DNA of 64,000 bases from assembly GCF_030704685.1 (NCBI RefSeq), contig NZ_JAUZDX010000017.1, positions 90,642 to 154,641 of the forward strand. Reading direction: 5' to 3'. The notes below the pieces were generated by a model, which saw only the letters and a program-made list of their open reading frames with translations, was not told the DNA's origin and did no database searches. The DNA comes from Acidovorax sp. A1169. Its GTDB lineage: Bacteria; Pseudomonadota; Gammaproteobacteria; Burkholderiales; Burkholderiaceae_C. The translations under genes were made by a program, and so were the position numbers. This document shows, one piece after another, positions 1 to 7,399 of this stretch (position 1 is the stretch's first letter; every line of letters begins with the position of its first letter).

Positions 1-451
1 CGCCGCCGCCATCACCGCGACCGCCGCCATAGCCACCACCGCCGCCTTCACGGCCACCACCTCCGCCGCCGTAGCCGCCGCCACCGCCTTCACGGCCGCC
101 GCCACCACCGTAGCCGCCACCGCCGCCGCTGCGACCACCACCACCGCCGCCATAACCGCCACCACCACCGCCGCCGAAACCACCGCTGCGCGGTGGGCGG
201 GGCTCCATGGGACGTGCTTCATTCACCACGATGCTGCGGCCACCCAGGGGCTGGCCATTCATGCCGTTGATGGCGGCCTGGGCTTCGGGGTCACTGCCCA
301 TTTCAACAAATCCGAAACCCTTGGAGCGGCCCGTGTCACGCTCCATCATCACTTTGGCACTGGTCACTGCGCCAAATTGGCCAAAGGCCTGCTCCAGATC
401 GCTGTCACGTACCGAGTACGGCAAATTGCCAACGTACAGTTTGTTGCCCAT
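1..451 (-). CDS. Glycine-rich RRM RNA-binding protein (C-terminus off the left edge)
   Basis: The gene reads leftward from an ATG at 451, preceded by GAGGAG at good distance, and runs off the window start, so only about 150 residues are visible. The protein begins MGNKLYVGNLPYS (RNP2 motif LYVGNL) and continues with KGFGFVEM (RNP1), giving one RNA recognition motif over roughly residues 1-80. A long Gly/Tyr/Arg-rich tail fills the rest. This is the architecture of small bacterial RNA-binding proteins often linked to cold or stress responses; the RNA targets are unknown. It is a tandem paralogue of the next gene (731-1132), and the two share sequence both in the RRM and upstream of the start codon. 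The long GGN-codon tract explains the apparent simple repeat at the window edge. Confidence 0.9.
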   Translation of the reverse strand, partial: MGNKLYVGNLPYSVRDSDLEQAFGQFGAVTSAKVMMERDTGRSKGFGFVEMGSDPEAQAAINGMNGQPLGGRSIVVNEARPMEPRPPRSGGFGGGGGGGYGGGGGGRSGGGGGYGGGGGREGGGGGYGGGGGGREGGGGGYGGGRGDGGG

Positions 452-660
452 CGAGGGACTCCTCAAAAACACATGGATAAAGCGATGGAGTCCCGATACC
501 GCAGCCAGCTAATCTCAATGACGCTCTCAGCGCGAAACTGACGGATCACCGCAAACTTGAGACGGGCAAAAACCCGCCAACCCATTATGCGCCACAAATT
601 TCCCAAAAAAGCAAGCTGCATGACAGCCCCGGGCCCGGTGTGGTGACAATGCCGCAGGCA

Positions 661-686
661 TGAAAAAAGGAGCCCGAAGGCTCCTT
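661..686 (-). terminator. Intrinsic terminator of the second RRM gene
   Basis: Perfect 8-bp stem AAGGAGCC/GGCTCCTT with a TTCG tetraloop at 667-686. On the minus strand it is followed by a run of T (the complement of 663-668). It lies just downstream of the stop of the leftward RRM gene at 731. Confidence 0.85.
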
Positions 687-730
687 GTTTTTGTCGTCAG
701 CAGGCCAGGCCTGCCGGGACGGGTGTGCGC

Positions 731-1132
731 TTAGTAGCTGCTACGGCCACCGCCGTAACCACCACCACCGCCGCCACCGCTACGGCCGCCACCGCCGCCG
801 CCGTAACCGCCGCCGCCGCCACCACCGTAGCCGCCGCCACCACCACCGCCGCCACCGAAGCCACCGCTACGGGGAGCGCGGGGCTCCATTGGGCGGGCTT
901 CGTTGACCACGAGGTCACGGCCACCGAAGTTGGTGCCATGCACGCCTTGAATGGCGGCTTGTGCTTCGGCATCGCTGCCCATTTCGACAAAGCCGAAACC
1001 CTTGGAACGACCGGTGTCGCGCTCCATCATGACCTTGGCGCTGCCAACCGAGCCGTACTGGCTGAAGGTTTGCTGCAGGTCTTCGTCGCGGAAGCTGTAG
1101 GGCAGGTTGCCCACGTAAAGTTTGTTGCCCAT
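731..1132 (-). CDS. Glycine-rich RRM RNA-binding protein
   Basis: A 133-residue protein with one RRM (RNP2 LYVGNL at residues 5-10, RNP1 KGFGFVEM at 44-51) and a Gly-rich tail from about residue 90 ending in GGRSSY. It should bind single-stranded RNA; a role in cold or stress adaptation is inferred from the family, not seen. The ATG at 1132 is preferred over an in-frame ATG at 1153 because AGGAG lies 6 nt upstream of it and because MGNKLYVGNLP then matches the start of the paralogue at 451. The 5' leader resembles that of the upstream paralogue (shared GCGATGGAG and CGCGAAACTGA stretches), as expected for a tandem duplication that kept its control region. An intrinsic terminator follows at 661-686. 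Confidence 0.93.
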   Translation of the reverse strand: MGNKLYVGNLPYSFRDEDLQQTFSQYGSVGSAKVMMERDTGRSKGFGFVEMGSDAEAQAAIQGVHGTNFGGRDLVVNEARPMEPRAPRSGGFGGGGGGGGGYGGGGGGGYGGGGGGRSGGGGGGGYGGGRSSY

Positions 1133-1576
1133 GAAGGACTCCTGAAAAAACATGAAAACGCGATGGAGCCCGACGCAATCAACAAACCTGTGACGACTTC
1201 AAAGACGCGAAACTGACCATTCACCGCTAACCTAACTGCCTTGCTGCTAAGCAGAAAAGCGAAGCCATTATTAATCACTTTTGTCGCTTGTGGGGGTTTA
1301 TTTCAGCAAACGCTTCGAAGACCTGCTTTTTATCCACCAGGGGTGGGCAGGGTTTCACCTTAGATTCGTCTACAATCGACGGGTCTTTGGGGAGTAGCCC
1401 GCCCGGTCGCAACATGCGCCGGGGGCATGCGTCAACACACTTGGGTTCCTTGAAACCTATGGCGCATGCGGTTCTTGAGCTGGGCGAGACCATTGACTGC
1501 ATGCCGATCCAATGGCCGGAGTCGGGGTGCAGTCAATGCGCGTCTCATAACAATCCGGCCGGATTGACCCCACCCC
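1133..1576. other. Intergenic control region between the RRM gene and the GDT1-type transporter
   Basis: This 444-base gap contains no convincing gene. Its left third is the leftward 5' leader and promoter of the RRM gene. Its right half holds a TACAAT -10 element at 1371-1376, the yybP-ykoY riboswitch at 1381-1494 and the expression-platform hairpins at 1491-1566, all reading rightward into the transporter at 1577. Confidence 0.7.
1381..1494 (+). promoter_or_regulatory. yybP-ykoY manganese riboswitch
   Basis: The aptamer hallmarks are present in order: GGGGAGTAGC at 1389-1398, GTCAACACACTTGG at about 1431-1444, and GGGCGAGACC at 1482-1491. GGTCT (1382-1386) pairs with AGACC (1487-1491) to close P1. 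This matches the known Mn2+-sensing yybP-ykoY class, which commonly precedes UPF0016/GDT1 and other Mn exporter genes, and such a gene follows here. A TACAAT -10 box at 1371-1376 would start transcription at the foot of the aptamer. Downstream, an 11-bp stem (1491-1501 with 1528-1538) touches the last base of P1, and a 16-nt perfect palindrome (1551-1566) sits just before the start codon; together they are a plausible expression platform. Confidence 0.88.
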
Positions 1577-2149
1577 ATGGAAGCCTTCTTCGTTTCGACC
1601 GCCATCGTCGCCCTTGCCGAGATGGGCGACAAGACCCAACTGCTGGCACTGGTACTCGCTGCCCGTTTCCGCAAACCCTGGCCCATCGTCCTCGGAATCC
1701 TGGTCGCCACGCTGGCCAACCACGGCCTGGCTGGCGCGTTGGGCGCCTGGGTCACCACCATGCTGGGACCGCAGATGCTGCGCTGGATCCTGGGCGCATC
1801 CTTCATCGCCATGGCTATCTGGATGCTGATCCCCGACAAGCTCGACGAGGAAGAGACCGGCGGCACCCCGCGCTGGGGCGTCTTCGGCACCACGCTGATC
1901 GCCTTCTTCCTGGCCGAGATGGGTGACAAGACCCAGATCGCCACGGTGATGCTCGCCGCCCAGTACAACGCCTACCTGTGGGTGGTGATGGGCACCACGC
2001 TCGGCATGATGCTGGCCAACGCCCCCGTGGTGTGGCTGGGCGAGCGCATCACACGGCGCGTGCCGATCCGTGCGGTGCACCTGGTGTCCGCAGGCATCTT
2101 CCTGGTCCTGGGCGGCATCGCGCTGTTCGCACCCTTGGCCTCTTCCTGA
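1577..2149 (+). CDS. TMEM165/GDT1 (UPF0016) family cation transporter, probable Mn2+ exporter
   Basis: A 190-residue integral membrane protein with two copies of the family signature: ALAEMGDKTQLLALVLAARF near the N-terminus and FLAEMGDKTQIATVMLAAQY in the second half. This gives the inverted-repeat six-helix topology of the Ca2+/Mn2+:H+ exchanger family. The acidic loop LIPDKLDEEETGG separates the halves. The Mn2+ riboswitch directly upstream makes manganese export the most likely role. The ATG at 1577 lacks a strong Shine-Dalgarno sequence and sits 10 nt after a self-complementary palindrome, consistent with translational control by the leader. An alternative role in Ca2+/H+ handling cannot be excluded from sequence. 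Confidence 0.92.
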   Translation: MEAFFVSTAIVALAEMGDKTQLLALVLAARFRKPWPIVLGILVATLANHGLAGALGAWVTTMLGPQMLRWILGASFIAMAIWMLIPDKLDEEETGGTPRWGVFGTTLIAFFLAEMGDKTQIATVMLAAQYNAYLWVVMGTTLGMMLANAPVVWLGERITRRVPIRAVHLVSAGIFLVLGGIALFAPLASS

Positions 2150-2186
2150 GGGGGTGCGGCCGGCGCCCGGCTTTGGTATAGTTGCC

Positions 2187-2240
2187 CTCGCGCCGATTTG
2201 CCATAGCTTGCGGGCGCTTTATAAATTCTGCTAAAGACCC
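2187..2240 (+). promoter_or_regulatory. SAM-II (SAM-alpha) riboswitch upstream of metX
   Basis: The segment follows the SAM-II consensus closely: CGCGCCGATTT, then CTTGC, GGGCGC, TATAAAT and TGCTAAA in the expected order and spacing of the H-type pseudoknot. GCGCC (2190-2194) pairs with GGCGC (2213-2217) as P1. A TATAGT -10 element at 2177-2182 would place the transcription start at the first aptamer bases. The downstream gene is metX, the classic SAM-II target, so high S-adenosylmethionine should repress methionine synthesis. Recognition is from remembered consensus; a covariance-model search would settle it. Confidence 0.85.
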
Positions 2241-2255
2241 GACCGACACCCAAAC

Positions 2256-2289
2256 CCCGGCCTCGTTTTTAGCGATGCCGGGTTTTTTT
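2256..2289 (+). terminator. Terminator-like hairpin with U7 tract ending at the metX start codon
   Basis: CCCGGC (2256-2261) pairs with GCCGGG (2277-2282), the inner TCG/CGA can extend the stem, and seven T follow at 2283-2289. The metX ATG is the very next base (2290). It lies just after the SAM-II aptamer and could be its expression platform. The only GG-rich ribosome-binding candidate for metX (2280-2282) lies in the 3' arm, so the hairpin could block both transcription and translation. Confidence 0.75.
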
Positions 2290-3420
2290 ATGTCGTTCAT
2301 TGCCACACCCCAGTCCATGCGTTTCGAGGAAGTGCTGCCGCTGCAGAGCGGTGCATCCATCCGCGACTACGTGCTGGCCTACGAAACCTACGGCACGCTC
2401 AACGCCGAGCGCTCCAACGCCGTGCTGGTCTGCCACGCCCTGAACGCCTCGCACCACGTGGCTGGCGTCTATGAAGGCCAGCCGCGCAGCGAGGGCTGGT
2501 GGGACAACATGATCGGCCCGGGCAAGCCGGTGGACACCAACCGCTTCTTCGTGATCGGCGTGAACAACCTGGGTTCGTGCTTCGGCTCCACGGGCCCCAT
2601 GCACACCCACCCGGACACGGGCGAGGTCTACGGTGCCGATTTCCCGGTGGTGACGGTGGAGGACTGGGTCAACGCCCAGGCCCGCCTGCTCGACCGCCTG
2701 GGCATCACCCAATTGGCTGCCGTGCTCGGCGGCAGCCTGGGCGGCATGCAGGCCCTGGGCTGGACGCTGCAGTACCCCGAGCGCATGCGCCATGCGGTGG
2801 TGGTGGCCAGCGCACCCAACCTCACGGCCGAGAACATCGCTTTCAACGAAGTGGCGCGCCGCGCCATCGTCACCGACCCGGACTTCCATGGCGGCCACTT
2901 CTACCGCCACGGCGTGATTCCCCAGCGCGGCCTGCGCATCGCCCGCATGATCGGCCACATCACCTACCTCAGCGACGACGTGATGAACGAGAAGTTCGGG
3001 CGCCAGCTGCGCGAGGGCCTCACACCCAAATACTCCACGCAGGACATCGAGTTCCAGATCGAGAGCTACCTGCGCTACCAGGGCGACAAGTTCAGCGAGT
3101 ATTTCGACGCCAACACCTACCTGCTGATCACCCGCGCGCTCGACTATTTCGACCCGGCGCTGCAGTACGGGGGCAGCCTCACCCAGGCGCTGGCCCGCGC
3201 AACGGCGAAATTTCTGCTCATCAGCTTCACCACCGACTGGCGTTTTTCCCCCCAGCGCAGCCGCGAGATCGTCAAGGCCCTGCTCGACAACCGCCGCCGC
3301 GTGAGCTACGCCGAGATCGACGCGCCACACGGGCACGACGCCTTCCTGCTCGACGACCCGCGCTACATGGACACCATGCGCTCGTATTTCGACGCCATTG
3401 CCAAGGAGCACCACGCATGA
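2290..3420 (+). CDS. metX: Homoserine O-acyltransferase (MetX)
   Basis: A 376-residue alpha/beta-hydrolase-fold acyltransferase that activates homoserine for methionine synthesis, with acetyl- or succinyl-CoA as donor. Landmarks are YETYGTLNAERSNAVLVCHAL, the nucleophile elbow GGSLGG with Ser149, NNLGSCFGSTGP, and the C-terminal catalytic region DAPHGHDAFLLDDP with the His. The ATG at 2290 gives the usual N-terminus MSFIATPQSMRFEE; the longer in-frame extension to 2182 would translate through the riboswitch and terminator and is rejected. It overlaps metW by 4 nt (ATGA), the standard metXW arrangement. Control is by the SAM-II riboswitch and adjoining hairpin. Confidence 0.96.
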   Translation: MSFIATPQSMRFEEVLPLQSGASIRDYVLAYETYGTLNAERSNAVLVCHALNASHHVAGVYEGQPRSEGWWDNMIGPGKPVDTNRFFVIGVNNLGSCFGSTGPMHTHPDTGEVYGADFPVVTVEDWVNAQARLLDRLGITQLAAVLGGSLGGMQALGWTLQYPERMRHAVVVASAPNLTAENIAFNEVARRAIVTDPDFHGGHFYRHGVIPQRGLRIARMIGHITYLSDDVMNEKFGRQLREGLTPKYSTQDIEFQIESYLRYQGDKFSEYFDANTYLLITRALDYFDPALQYGGSLTQALARATAKFLLISFTTDWRFSPQRSREIVKALLDNRRRVSYAEIDAPHGHDAFLLDDPRYMDTMRSYFDAIAKEHHA

Positions 3421-4001
3421 CCGAGAAAGCCACCATGCAGGCGCTGGCGCGCCTGGTACCCACCGGTTCGCGCGTGCTCGACCTGGGCTGCGGCGATGGC
3501 GCCATGCTGTCCTACCTGCAGCGCGAACGCGGCTGCAGCGGCTACGGCATCGAGATCGCCGACGCCAATGTGCTGGCCTGCGTGCGCCGCGGGGTCGACG
3601 TGATCCAGCTCAACCTGGACGAAGGGCTGGCCATGTTCGGCGACAACAGCTTCGACGTGGTGCTGCAGATCGACACGCTGCAGCACCTGCGCAACGCCGA
3701 GGTGATGCTGCGCGAGACGGCCCGCGTAGGCCGCACCGGCATCGTCGCCTTCCCTAACTTCGCGCACTGGCCCAACCGCCTGTCCATCCTGCGCGGGCGC
3801 ATGCCGGTCACGCGGCGCCTGCCCTACCAGTGGTACGACACGCCCAACATCCGCGTGGGCACCTACAAGGATTTCGAGGTGCTGGCATACAAGAACGAGC
3901 TGCGCGTGCTCGAATCCTTCGGCCTGCAGGATGGGCGCGAGGTGCGCGTATTGCCCAACGTGATGGCGGGCACGGCCGTATTCCACTTCGAACACGCCTG
4001 A
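3417..4001 (+). CDS. metW: MetW, methionine biosynthesis partner of MetX
   Basis: A 194-residue Rossmann-like protein of the class I methyltransferase fold with the SAM-binding motif VLDLGCGDGAML near residues 20-31, LQIDTLQHLRN in the middle and RLPYQWYDTPNIR further on. MetW pairs with MetX in many proteobacteria and is reported to be needed for full homoserine acyltransferase activity; a methyl-transfer reaction is not established. The start overlaps the metX stop as ATGA, indicating translational coupling and control by the metX riboswitch. Confidence 0.94.
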   Translation: MTEKATMQALARLVPTGSRVLDLGCGDGAMLSYLQRERGCSGYGIEIADANVLACVRRGVDVIQLNLDEGLAMFGDNSFDVVLQIDTLQHLRNAEVMLRETARVGRTGIVAFPNFAHWPNRLSILRGRMPVTRRLPYQWYDTPNIRVGTYKDFEVLAYKNELRVLESFGLQDGREVRVLPNVMAGTAVFHFEHA

Positions 4002-4074
4002 ACCCCAGCGCCATGCGCGCGTCACGCAAGGGGTTTATGGTGCGGGGCTTGCGACAACCGCCCCGGAGAACCCC

Positions 4075-5202
4075 ATGCACCTCGCCCCCCTGAAGACCCT
4101 TCTCACTGCCGCCCTGGCCACCCTGGCCCTGGGCGCTGCCGCCCAGCCGGCCTGGCCGCCCACTCCCACGGTGATCGCGCACCGAGGTGCGTCGGCGCTG
4201 CGCCCCGAGCACACGCTGGCGGCCTACCAGAAGGCCATCGACGATGGCGCCGACATCATCGAGCCCGACCTGGTGATCACCAAGGACGGGGTGCTCGTGG
4301 CCCGGCACGAGAACGCCATCGCCATCCTCAACCCCGACGGCTCGGTGAAAGAGGCCACCACCGACGTGGTGGACCGCCCCGAGTTCGCGGCGCGCAAGGC
4401 CACACGCAGCATCGACGGCCAGGCCATCACCGGCTGGTTCACCGAAGACTTCACGCTGGCCGAACTCAAGACCCTGCGCGCGCGTGAACGCATACCGGCG
4501 CAGCGCCCGGCCAACGTGGCCTACAACGGCCAGTTCGAGATCCCCACGCTGCAGGAGGTGATCGACCTGGCCCGGGCCCAGAGCGCCAAGACCGGCCGCA
4601 CCATCGGCATCTATCCCGAGACCAAGCACCCGACCTACTTCCAGTCCATCGGCCAGCCGCTGGAAGCACCGCTGCTTGCCGTGCTCGAAAAGAACGGCTG
4701 GAACCACAAGGACGCGCCGGTGTTCGTGCAGTCCTTCGAGGTGGCCAACCTGCAGGCCTTGCGCAAGCTGAGCACGGTGCGCCTGGTGCAGCTGGTCGCG
4801 CCCTCGGGCCGGCCTTACGACTTTGTCGCCCAGGGCGCTGCCAACACGCGCAGCTATGCCGACCTGGTCACGGCCGAAGGCCTCAGGCAGGTGGCAACCT
4901 ACGCCAACGCCGTCGGCCCCTTCAAGACCCTGGTGGTGCCGGTGAAGGACGGTGTCCTGGGCGAGCCCACAGCGCTCGTGGCCAACGCCCGCGCGGCGGG
5001 CCTGGCGGTACACATCTGGACGCTGCGGCCCGAGAACAGCTTTTTGCCCACCAGCCTGCGCAAGGCCCCCGCCAGCGACGCCACGGCGCGCGGCGACAGC
5101 ATCGCCGAGATCACGGCCTACCTGCGCGCGGGGGTGGACGGCTTCTTCACCGACGACTCGGCCGTGGGCCGCGCCGCCGTGCAGGCGTTTGGCAAGAAGT
5201 AG
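4075..5202 (+). CDS. glpQ: Periplasmic glycerophosphodiester phosphodiesterase
   Basis: A 375-residue secreted enzyme hydrolysing glycerophosphodiesters to glycerol-3-phosphate and an alcohol. The N-terminus has a signal peptide with a hydrophobic TLLTAALATLALG core and probable cleavage after GAAAQPA. The GDPD TIM-barrel motifs follow: VIAHRGASALRPEHT (catalytic His/Arg), then EPDLVITKDGVLVARHE with the metal-binding Glu/Asp and second His. The C-terminal HIWTLRPEN and VDGFFTDD are also typical. The insert between strands (about residues 90-150) marks the GlpQ-type periplasmic group. CGGAGAACCCC before the ATG supports the start. It stands 73 nt after metW and is probably independent. Confidence 0.93.
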   Translation: MHLAPLKTLLTAALATLALGAAAQPAWPPTPTVIAHRGASALRPEHTLAAYQKAIDDGADIIEPDLVITKDGVLVARHENAIAILNPDGSVKEATTDVVDRPEFAARKATRSIDGQAITGWFTEDFTLAELKTLRARERIPAQRPANVAYNGQFEIPTLQEVIDLARAQSAKTGRTIGIYPETKHPTYFQSIGQPLEAPLLAVLEKNGWNHKDAPVFVQSFEVANLQALRKLSTVRLVQLVAPSGRPYDFVAQGAANTRSYADLVTAEGLRQVATYANAVGPFKTLVVPVKDGVLGEPTALVANARAAGLAVHIWTLRPENSFLPTSLRKAPASDATARGDSIAEITAYLRAGVDGFFTDDSAVGRAAVQAFGKK

Positions 5203-5814
5203 TCAAGAGGCCATCGCCGCAGCCGGGGCGCGGCCGCCATGCCGCGCCCCCAGCGCACGCGCCTGCGCCACCCAGGTGCCCAGGCGCTTCGCATCGGCCG
5301 TGCGCACGGGGCCGAAGCTGTGCACCTTGACGGGCCGGATGCCGCAGAACTCGAGGATGGCCTTCTTCATCTGGTGGTGTCCCGGCATGCGCGTCACCCA
5401 GCGGAAGTACCAGGGCGGCGAATCCATGGTCACCAGCAGCTCGGCCGTGCGCCCGGCCAGCAACTTGTCCCACAGCGAGGAGCCCTGGCGGTACTTGAAG
5501 GCATACCCGGGCAAAAACACCCGGTCGATGAAACCCTTCAACAGCGCCGGCATGGCGCCCCACCAGATGGGGTAAACCCAGACCAGGTGCTCGGCCCAGG
5601 TGATGTCGGCCTGCGCGGCCAGCAGGTCGGGCTCCAGCGGCTGCTCGCCCCGGTAGCCGGCATGCAGCAGGGGATCGAAGTGCAGGGTGGACAGATCCAG
5701 CCGCCGCACCTCGGCGCCAGCGGCCTGCGCACCCTCGGCGTAGGCGGTCGCCATGCCTGCGCACAGGCCGTTAGGGGCGGGGTGGCCAAGGATGACCAGA
5801 ATGCGTTGCGCCAC
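5203..5814 (-). CDS. NAD(P)H:quinone oxidoreductase, flavodoxin-fold (MdaB/KefF-like)
   Basis: A 203-residue cytosolic FMN/FAD enzyme for two-electron reduction of quinones or azo compounds. The first strand RILVILGHPAP, LVWVYPIWWGAMPALLKGFIDRVF and the tail region GHHQMKKAILEFCGI are characteristic of the family. A GTG start at 5814 is chosen because GGGAG lies 5 nt upstream and the protein then begins directly at the flavodoxin strand; an in-frame ATG at 5862 would add an unrelated 16-residue tail. It follows the MerR regulator at 5912-6349 in the same direction with a 97-nt gap, a common regulator-target pair in oxidative or xenobiotic stress. Confidence 0.88.
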   Translation of the reverse strand: MAQRILVILGHPAPNGLCAGMATAYAEGAQAAGAEVRRLDLSTLHFDPLLHAGYRGEQPLEPDLLAAQADITWAEHLVWVYPIWWGAMPALLKGFIDRVFLPGYAFKYRQGSSLWDKLLAGRTAELLVTMDSPPWYFRWVTRMPGHHQMKKAILEFCGIRPVKVHSFGPVRTADAKRLGTWVAQARALGARHGGRAPAAAMAS

Positions 5815-5911
5815 GAGAACTCCCGAAAAGTGGTTGGAAGCCCCATGCTCACCTTGCCCCACGGGGCAGAGTCAAGCAGCGGGATCAGGCTTTCCGGGAA
5901 AAGAAACGGCG

Positions 5912-6349
5912 TCAGGCGGTGGCGTGGCCAAGGGGGACCAATTGGCGCAATGGGCCCATGGGCACATCCGGCGCGCCGCAGGCCTGCGGCGTGGCGGGGA
6001 CTGCCATGGCATCGCAGGCGTACAACTCGGCCTCCAGTGCCGCCAGTTGTCCATCGAGCGCTGCCAGGCGCGCTTGCTCCTGCGCCAGCGCCGCACGCCG
6101 CTGCGCCAGCAGACCGGCCATGCGTGCCCAACCAGCGCTGCTGTGCAGGTCGGGCAGGCCCTCCAGCTGCGCCAGGCTGAACCCCAGACCCTGCGCCTGG
6201 CGGATGAGCTGCACACGCGCCACGTCGCCCTCGCCGTAGTGGCGGTAGCTGCCATCGCGCGCCACCGTGCCCAGCAGGCCGCGCGCCTCGTACAGGCGGA
6301 TGGCCTTGGGCGTGGTGCCGGTGCGTTGGGCAAGTTCTCCGATGCGCAT
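5912..6349 (-). CDS. MerR-family transcriptional regulator
   Basis: A 145-residue DNA-binding regulator starting MRIGELAQRTGTTPKAIRLYE, the winged helix-turn-helix of the MerR family, followed by RDGSYRHYGEGDVARVQLI and FSLAQLEGL. A dimerisation coiled coil occupies about residues 75-115. No Cys-rich metal-binding C-terminus is present, so this is not a classical metal sensor. AGGAG lies 8 nt before the ATG at 6349; the longer upstream extension lacks a ribosome-binding site. It likely controls the quinone reductase downstream and perhaps the divergent hydroxypyruvate isomerase gene. Confidence 0.9.
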   Translation of the reverse strand: MRIGELAQRTGTTPKAIRLYEARGLLGTVARDGSYRHYGEGDVARVQLIRQAQGLGFSLAQLEGLPDLHSSAGWARMAGLLAQRRAALAQEQARLAALDGQLAALEAELYACDAMAVPATPQACGAPDVPMGPLRQLVPLGHATA

Positions 6350-6446
6350 GGGGGCGGCTCCTGAAGGGTGTGGGCGGTGGAGGGGAGGCTCCACCGCAAA
6401 ATAGTAGCCTACGCACGTCCTGGCCTTCCAACTTTTGCCCACCACC

Positions 6447-7265
6447 ATGCCCCAGTTCGCCGCCAACCTGAGCCTGATGTACACCGAGCTGCCCTTCCTC
6501 GCGCGCTTCGCCGCTGCCGCGCGCGATGGCTTTGCTGCGGTGGAATGCCAGTTTCCCTATGCCTTCGCACCAGCAGAGCTGGCGGCGCGGCTGGCCGACA
6601 ACGGCCTGGCGATGGTGCTGTTCAACGCCCCGCCCAGCGGCACCGACCGCGCCAGCATGGCCACGGCCTGGGAGCAGCAGGCGCGCGGCACGGCGGCGAT
6701 CCCGGGGCGCGAAGCGGAGTTCCGCCGCGGCGTGCAGGAGGCGCTGGAATATGCAGACGCCCTGGGCTGCCCACGCATCCACGTGCTGTCGGGCATGGTG
6801 CCAGCCGGGGTCGAGCGCGAATCGCTCAAGGGCCTGTGCGTGGACAACCTGCGCTGGGCGGCGGCCGAGGCTGCGAAGAGTGGGCGCGAGATCCTGATCG
6901 AGCCGATCAACCTGCGCGACATGCCGCGCTACTTCCTGAACCGCCAGGACCATGCCCATGAGCTGCTCGACGCCGCGCAGATGGACAACCTCAAGGTGCA
7001 GATGGACCTGTACCACTGCCAGATCGTGGAGGGCGACGTGGCCAGCAAGCTGCGCCGCTACCTGCCCACAGGCCGAGTGTCGCACCTGCAGGTGGCCGGC
7101 GTACCCGAGCGCCAGGAGCCCGACCGGGGCGAGCTGCACTACCCTTACCTGTTCGACCTGATCGACAGCCTGGGTTACGCCGGCTGGGTGGGCTGCGAGT
7201 ACCGGCCCGCGGCCGGTACCTCCGAAGGCCTCGGATGGCTGGAGCGCACCCAATCGGGCCACTGA
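6447..7265 (+). CDS. Hydroxypyruvate isomerase family protein (Hyi/OtnI-like)
   Basis: A 272-residue TIM-barrel sugar-phosphate-isomerase-type protein. MPQFAANLSLMYTELPFLARF and GFAAVECQFPYAF, then LIEPINLRDMPRYFLN, VQMDLYHCQIVEGD and GWVGCEYRPAAGT, match bacterial hydroxypyruvate isomerases, with the metal-binding Glu, Asp, His and Glu in the expected strands. The reaction would be hydroxypyruvate to tartronate semialdehyde, or the OtnI 2-oxo-tetronate reaction. The ATG at 6447 is weakly supported by a Shine-Dalgarno sequence; an upstream TTG at 6435 is possible. It is divergent from the MerR gene. No glyoxylate-carboligase or tartronate-semialdehyde reductase gene is adjacent, so the pathway assignment is inferential. 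Confidence 0.87.
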   Translation: MPQFAANLSLMYTELPFLARFAAAARDGFAAVECQFPYAFAPAELAARLADNGLAMVLFNAPPSGTDRASMATAWEQQARGTAAIPGREAEFRRGVQEALEYADALGCPRIHVLSGMVPAGVERESLKGLCVDNLRWAAAEAAKSGREILIEPINLRDMPRYFLNRQDHAHELLDAAQMDNLKVQMDLYHCQIVEGDVASKLRRYLPTGRVSHLQVAGVPERQEPDRGELHYPYLFDLIDSLGYAGWVGCEYRPAAGTSEGLGWLERTQSGH

Positions 7266-7286
7266 CGCGCCACGCTCGCCATGCGG

Positions 7287-7302
7287 TACGCAGCTCTGCG
7301 TA
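7287..7302. repeat. Short perfect palindrome after the isomerase gene
   Basis: TACGCAG/CTGCGTA with a 2-base centre lies between the isomerase stop and the chemoreceptor. It has no U tract, so it is either a weak terminator hairpin or an operator-like dyad. Confidence 0.4.
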
Positions 7303-7399
7303 AGGGAATGCGTGAATAAATGTAACAGGCGCTGGGGCTTAGAGTGAACGCAGACCGGCACAGCCGGCATTGCGCATTCACTTTCAGGAGACAAATCCC

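Noticed and set aside
1..200. CCGCCG-type simple repeat at the left edge
   Set aside because: It is the antisense of glycine codons in the RRM protein tail, not an independent repeat.
2182..2289. N-terminal extension of MetX from 2182
   Set aside because: Translation would run through the SAM-II aptamer and terminator; the family N-terminus begins at 2290.
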